A DNA stretch of 22,940 nt from an uncultured Eubacteriales bacterium (GTDB lineage: Bacteria; Bacillota; Clostridia; Christensenellales; Aristaeellaceae). Within the stretch, counting starts at the first letter, position 1. Each line of letters opens with the position of its first letter. Of the stretch, positions 20,121-22,940 are shown piece after piece. A model generated the notes under the pieces. It saw nothing but the letters and a program-made list of their open reading frames with translations, was not told the origin of the DNA and searched no databases. The stretch spans positions 1 through 22,940 of the forward strand of contig USDD01000041.1 of the NCBI GenBank assembly GCA_900553265.1. The letters are read 5' to 3'. The translations under genes were made by a program, and so were the position numbers.

Positions 20121-20891
20121 ATGGCTCATATCATTGCAGTGGCCGGAAAGGGCGGCGTCGGCAAGACGACGACCTGCGGCATGATGATCGACTACCTCTG
20201 CCAGAAGGGCATGGGTCCGCTGCTGGTGGTGGACGCGGATGCGAACTCCAATCTGAACGAAGTCCTCGGCGTTGAGGTGGAAACCACGCTGGGCGACATT
20301 CGCGAGGAGATGGCGCGCGCGGAGCTGCTGCCCGTCAGCCCGATTCCCTCGGGCATGACCAAGCAGGAGTACGCCGAGTACAAGTTCAATTCGGCGCTCG
20401 TCGAAGAGGACGATTTCGACATGCTCGTCATGGGGCGCACGCAGGGCAAGGGCTGCTACTGCTACGTCAACGGCGTTCTGAAAACGCAGATCGACAAGTA
20501 TGTCAACAACTACAAGTATATGGTCATCGACAACGAGGCGGGCCTCGAGCACATCAGCCGCGGCACGCTGCCGCACGTCGACACCCTGCTGCTCGTCAGC
20601 GACTGCTCCCGGCGGGGCGTTCAGGCCGCCGCTCGCATTGCCGAAATGGTGGGCGAGCTGGAGCTGAACCCCGGAACCATGCAGCTGATCGTCAACCGCG
20701 CGCCCAACGGACAGCTCAACGACGGCGTCCGCGAGGAAATCGAGAAGCATGGGCTGAAGCTCCTCGGCGTTCTTCCGCAGGACGAAACCGTCTATGAGGC
20801 CGACTGCGAGGGCAAACCCAGCGCCAAGGTGCCGGAGAATTCTCCGATCAAGGAAGCGCTGCGCGAAATGATGAAAAAGCTCCAACTCTGA
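20121..20891 (+). CDS. cooC: CooC-type nickel-insertion ATPase for CO dehydrogenase/acetyl-CoA synthase
   Basis: A 256-residue MinD/SIMIBI-class ATPase. The deviant P-loop is AGKGGVGKTT (8-17) with signature Lys10, followed by VVDADANSNL (switch I) and VIDNEAGLEH (switch II, Walker B). Cys112 and Cys114 in GCYCYVN form the CxC motif that holds a metal at the dimer interface in CooC1 of Carboxydothermus (family knowledge, same positions). It uses ATP to help load nickel into CO dehydrogenase or acetyl-CoA synthase; the AcsF variant serves the latter. ATG 20121 follows AAAGGGG. It is followed by acsD after 33 bp and preceded by metF. Confidence 0.93.
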   Translation: MAHIIAVAGKGGVGKTTTCGMMIDYLCQKGMGPLLVVDADANSNLNEVLGVEVETTLGDIREEMARAELLPVSPIPSGMTKQEYAEYKFNSALVEEDDFDMLVMGRTQGKGCYCYVNGVLKTQIDKYVNNYKYMVIDNEAGLEHISRGTLPHVDTLLLVSDCSRRGVQAAARIAEMVGELELNPGTMQLIVNRAPNGQLNDGVREEIEKHGLKLLGVLPQDETVYEADCEGKPSAKVPENSPIKEALREMMKKLQL

Positions 20892-20924
20892 ACAACGATC
20901 ACTTTTAACTAGGGGGATACGATT

Positions 20925-21869
20925 ATGGCTTTCACTCCGAAAAAGCAGGCGTTCAATGCTTCGATCAATGCCGTCACCCTCGGCACGGGCGACAAGAGCA
21001 TCGTGATCGGCGGCGAAAATGTTCTGCCGTTTTACACCTTTGACGCACCCATCGCCAACAGCCCCAAGATCGCCGTCGAGATTCGCGACACCGCCCTGGA
21101 AGGCGAGACCAATCCCGGCATGCTGAAGTTCTACGAGGGCTGCGAAACCGTCGTCGACATGGCAAAGCGCGCCGAGACGATGGAGGGCGCTTCCGCCATC
21201 TGCCTGCACTTTGAGAGCGCAGACCCCAACGGCGAGAACAAGTCCGTCGAAGAGTGCGTCGAGATCGCCAAGGCCGTGGCCGACGCCGTGACCATGCCGA
21301 TCCTCGTGATGGGCTGCAAGAACATCGAAAAGGACGCTCAGCTCTTCAACGCGATCTCCGACGCGCTGCAGGGCAAGAACATTCTGGTTCTTTCCTCCCG
21401 CGAAGAAAACTACAAGAACGTCGGCGCTTCCGCCGGTCTGGCCTACAATCAGAAGGTCGGCGCGGAATCTGCCGTGGACATCAACCTGGCCAAGCAGCTC
21501 AACGTTCTGCTGACCCAGCTCGGCGTGCCCGCCGCGAGCATCTGCATGAACCTCGGCTCCTCCGCCGCCGGTTACGGCTACGAGTATCTGGCTTCCACGC
21601 TGGATCGCGTCAAGGCCGCCGCGCTGGCGCAGAACGACGCCATGCTCCAGATGCCCATCGTGACCCCCGTTTCTCCCGAAACCTGGGGCACGAAGGAAGC
21701 GGTTCTCCCCGAGGCCGAGGCTCCCGAATGGGGCCCGTCCGAGGAGCGCGGCATCGAGATGGAAATCTGCACCGCGTCCGCCTGTCTGGTGGGTGGTTCC
21801 AATGTGGTTATCATGAGGCATCCCGCTTCCATCGCTACGATCTCCAAGTTCATCGACAGCCTGATGTAA
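20925..21869 (+). CDS. acsD: Corrinoid iron-sulfur protein small subunit (ACDS delta subunit)
   Basis: A 314-residue protein matching AcsD/CdhD. It opens MAFTPKKQAF and includes IGGENVLPFYTFD, the EIRDTALEG and AICLHFESADPN segments, LVMGCKNIEKDAQLF, and NLGSSAAGYGYEYLAST. The fold is a TIM barrel that contacts the corrinoid of AcsC. The heterodimer accepts the methyl group from methyl-THF through the methyltransferase AcsE and hands it to acetyl-CoA synthase. Start has a GGGGG run about eight bases upstream. The gene lies between cooC and acsC with short gaps, so it is part of the same operon. The methyltransferase gene acsE is not in the window. Confidence 0.94.
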   Translation: MAFTPKKQAFNASINAVTLGTGDKSIVIGGENVLPFYTFDAPIANSPKIAVEIRDTALEGETNPGMLKFYEGCETVVDMAKRAETMEGASAICLHFESADPNGENKSVEECVEIAKAVADAVTMPILVMGCKNIEKDAQLFNAISDALQGKNILVLSSREENYKNVGASAGLAYNQKVGAESAVDINLAKQLNVLLTQLGVPAASICMNLGSSAAGYGYEYLASTLDRVKAAALAQNDAMLQMPIVTPVSPETWGTKEAVLPEAEAPEWGPSEERGIEMEICTASACLVGGSNVVIMRHPASIATISKFIDSLM

Positions 21870-21891
21870 GCAGGGAAGGAGGAATATTACC

Positions 21892-22940
21892 ATGGCACTG
21901 AAAGGTCTTGACATCTTTAAGCTGACCCCCAAGAAGAATTGTAAGGAATGCGGCAGCCCCACCTGTATGGCGTTCGCCATGAAGGTTGCGCAGGGCGCGG
22001 TTTCCATCGAGAAATGCCCCTACATGTCCGCCGACGCGCTGGCGACTCTGTCCGAAGCCACCGCGCCCCTGATGAAGACCATCGAAGTCGGCGCCGGCGA
22101 CAACGCTCACAAGCTGGGCGGCGAAACCGTGCTGTTCCGTCATGAGAAGACGCTGGTCAGCAAGAACCTGTTCGCGGGCGCGCTGTGCTCCTGCATGGAC
22201 GACGCGGAGCTGGACGCCAAACTGGCAGAGATCAAGAAGGTCGATTATGAGCGCATCGGAGAGCGTGAGTACGCCGAGTTCCTGTTCCTCAACTACGCCG
22301 ACAACGGCGCGGACAAGTACGTCGCGCTGGTGAAGAAGGCCATGGAGGCCGACCGCGCGCTGATCCTCAACTGCGCGGACGCGGAAGTCGCCAAGGCGGC
22401 GCTGGAGGTCTGCAAGGCCGAAAAGCCCATCCTGAACGGCGCGAACAAGGACAATCTCGACGCGATGAACGCGGTCGCCACCGAGGCGGGCGTGGTTCTG
22501 GGCGTGTCCGGCGCGGATCTTTCCGAGATCTATGACAACATCAAGGCGCTGGAAGGCAAGGGCAACAAGAAGCTCATCATCGACGTGACCGGCAAGACCG
22601 CGAAGGAGACCTTCGCCAACGCCGTGCTGGTGCGCCGCACCAACCTCAAGGACGGCGACCGCACCTTCGGCTATCCGTCCATCGTCAACATCGCCAAGCT
22701 GGCTGACGGCGACGCGCACATGGAAACCGCTCTGGCGGCGGCGTTCACGCTGAAGTACGGCTCCATCCTCGTGATGGACAAGTTCGGCTACGCCGAGGCA
22801 CTGGCGCTGTGCGGCCTGCGTCAGAACATCTACACCGATCCTCAGAAGCCGATGAAGGTCGCGCCGGGCATCTACCCGCTCAACGGCGCGGATGAAAACT
22901 CCGTCTGCTCTCTGACCGTCGACTTCGCGCTGACCTACTT
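21892..22940 (+). CDS. acsC: Corrinoid iron-sulfur protein large subunit (ACDS gamma subunit), 3' end cut by the window
   Basis: 349 complete codons are visible. The N-terminal [4Fe-4S] motif is C17-x2-C20-x4-C25-x16-C42 (NCKECGSPTC, then IEKCPYM), the hallmark of AcsC/CdhE. A central TIM-barrel domain follows, with GETVLFRHEKT, KKLIIDVTGKT and FGYPSIVNI. The C-terminal corrinoid-binding domain begins near the right edge and is incomplete (the family is about 440-450 residues). The Fe-S cluster reductively activates the Co centre, which carries the methyl group to acetyl-CoA synthase. ATG 21892 follows AAGGAGG and is 22 bp after acsD. The CODH and ACS genes themselves may lie beyond the window. 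Confidence 0.95.
   Translation, partial: MALKGLDIFKLTPKKNCKECGSPTCMAFAMKVAQGAVSIEKCPYMSADALATLSEATAPLMKTIEVGAGDNAHKLGGETVLFRHEKTLVSKNLFAGALCSCMDDAELDAKLAEIKKVDYERIGEREYAEFLFLNYADNGADKYVALVKKAMEADRALILNCADAEVAKAALEVCKAEKPILNGANKDNLDAMNAVATEAGVVLGVSGADLSEIYDNIKALEGKGNKKLIIDVTGKTAKETFANAVLVRRTNLKDGDRTFGYPSIVNIAKLADGDAHMETALAAAFTLKYGSILVMDKFGYAEALALCGLRQNIYTDPQKPMKVAPGIYPLNGADENSVCSLTVDFALTY

Overview
The window looks like chromosomal DNA of a GC-rich, strictly anaerobic Clostridia-type Bacillota, probably an uncultured gut or anaerobic-digester acetogen. The evidence is consensus sigma-A promoters with 17-nt spacers, strong GGAGG ribosome binding sites, an HPr kinase, a tetrahydrofolate riboswitch, and part of a bacterial Wood-Ljungdahl cluster (metF, cooC, acsD, acsC). 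The species cannot be fixed from the sequence.

Layout. (1) 1-4022: the tail of an unknown gene and a bidirectional terminator, then, on the minus strand, a two-gene heterodimeric ABC exporter. Its leader holds a consensus promoter, a 26-codon leader ORF and an intrinsic terminator, the architecture of an antibiotic-responsive attenuator. (2) 4027-5644: a cysteine-desulfurase-like PLP enzyme divergent from a DUF3343 Se/S-carrier-like protein. (3) 5695-9710: an apparent operon of Cof-type HAD phosphatase, HPr kinase, ROK glucokinase and peptidase T. (4) 9711-10740: a mostly non-coding stretch with tRNA-Thr(CGT), tRNA-Pro(CGG), several inverted and direct repeats and the 3' remnant of a tyrosine recombinase, read as the scar of an integrated element. 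(5) 10763-12422: rimM-trmD, with TrmD carrying an unusual C-terminal domain of about 130 residues. (6) 12637-15186: an AraC-type regulator, a DUF308/HdeD-like membrane protein (minus strand) and a PrsW-like protease. (7) 15198-17411: folT-folC on the minus strand behind a THF riboswitch. (8) 17440-22940: a CsoR-family metal sensor (minus strand) divergent from a plus-strand cluster: His-rich protein, CooT-like Ni protein, unknown 76-aa protein, metF, cooC, acsD and acsC (cut by the window end).

How the parts fit. The right third is organised around one-carbon metabolism. FolT imports folate and FolC polyglutamylates it under THF feedback; MetF makes methyl-THF; AcsC/AcsD (the corrinoid iron-sulfur protein) carry the methyl group towards acetyl-CoA synthase; CooC, CooT and the His-rich protein probably handle nickel for CO dehydrogenase/acetyl-CoA synthase. 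The metal sensor and the His-rich protein share the same His-rich N-terminal module, suggesting a dedicated metal-homeostasis unit.

The most noteworthy items are the ABC-exporter attenuator, the TrmD fusion, the shared His-rich module, and the complete alternative pairing scheme visible downstream of the THF aptamer.
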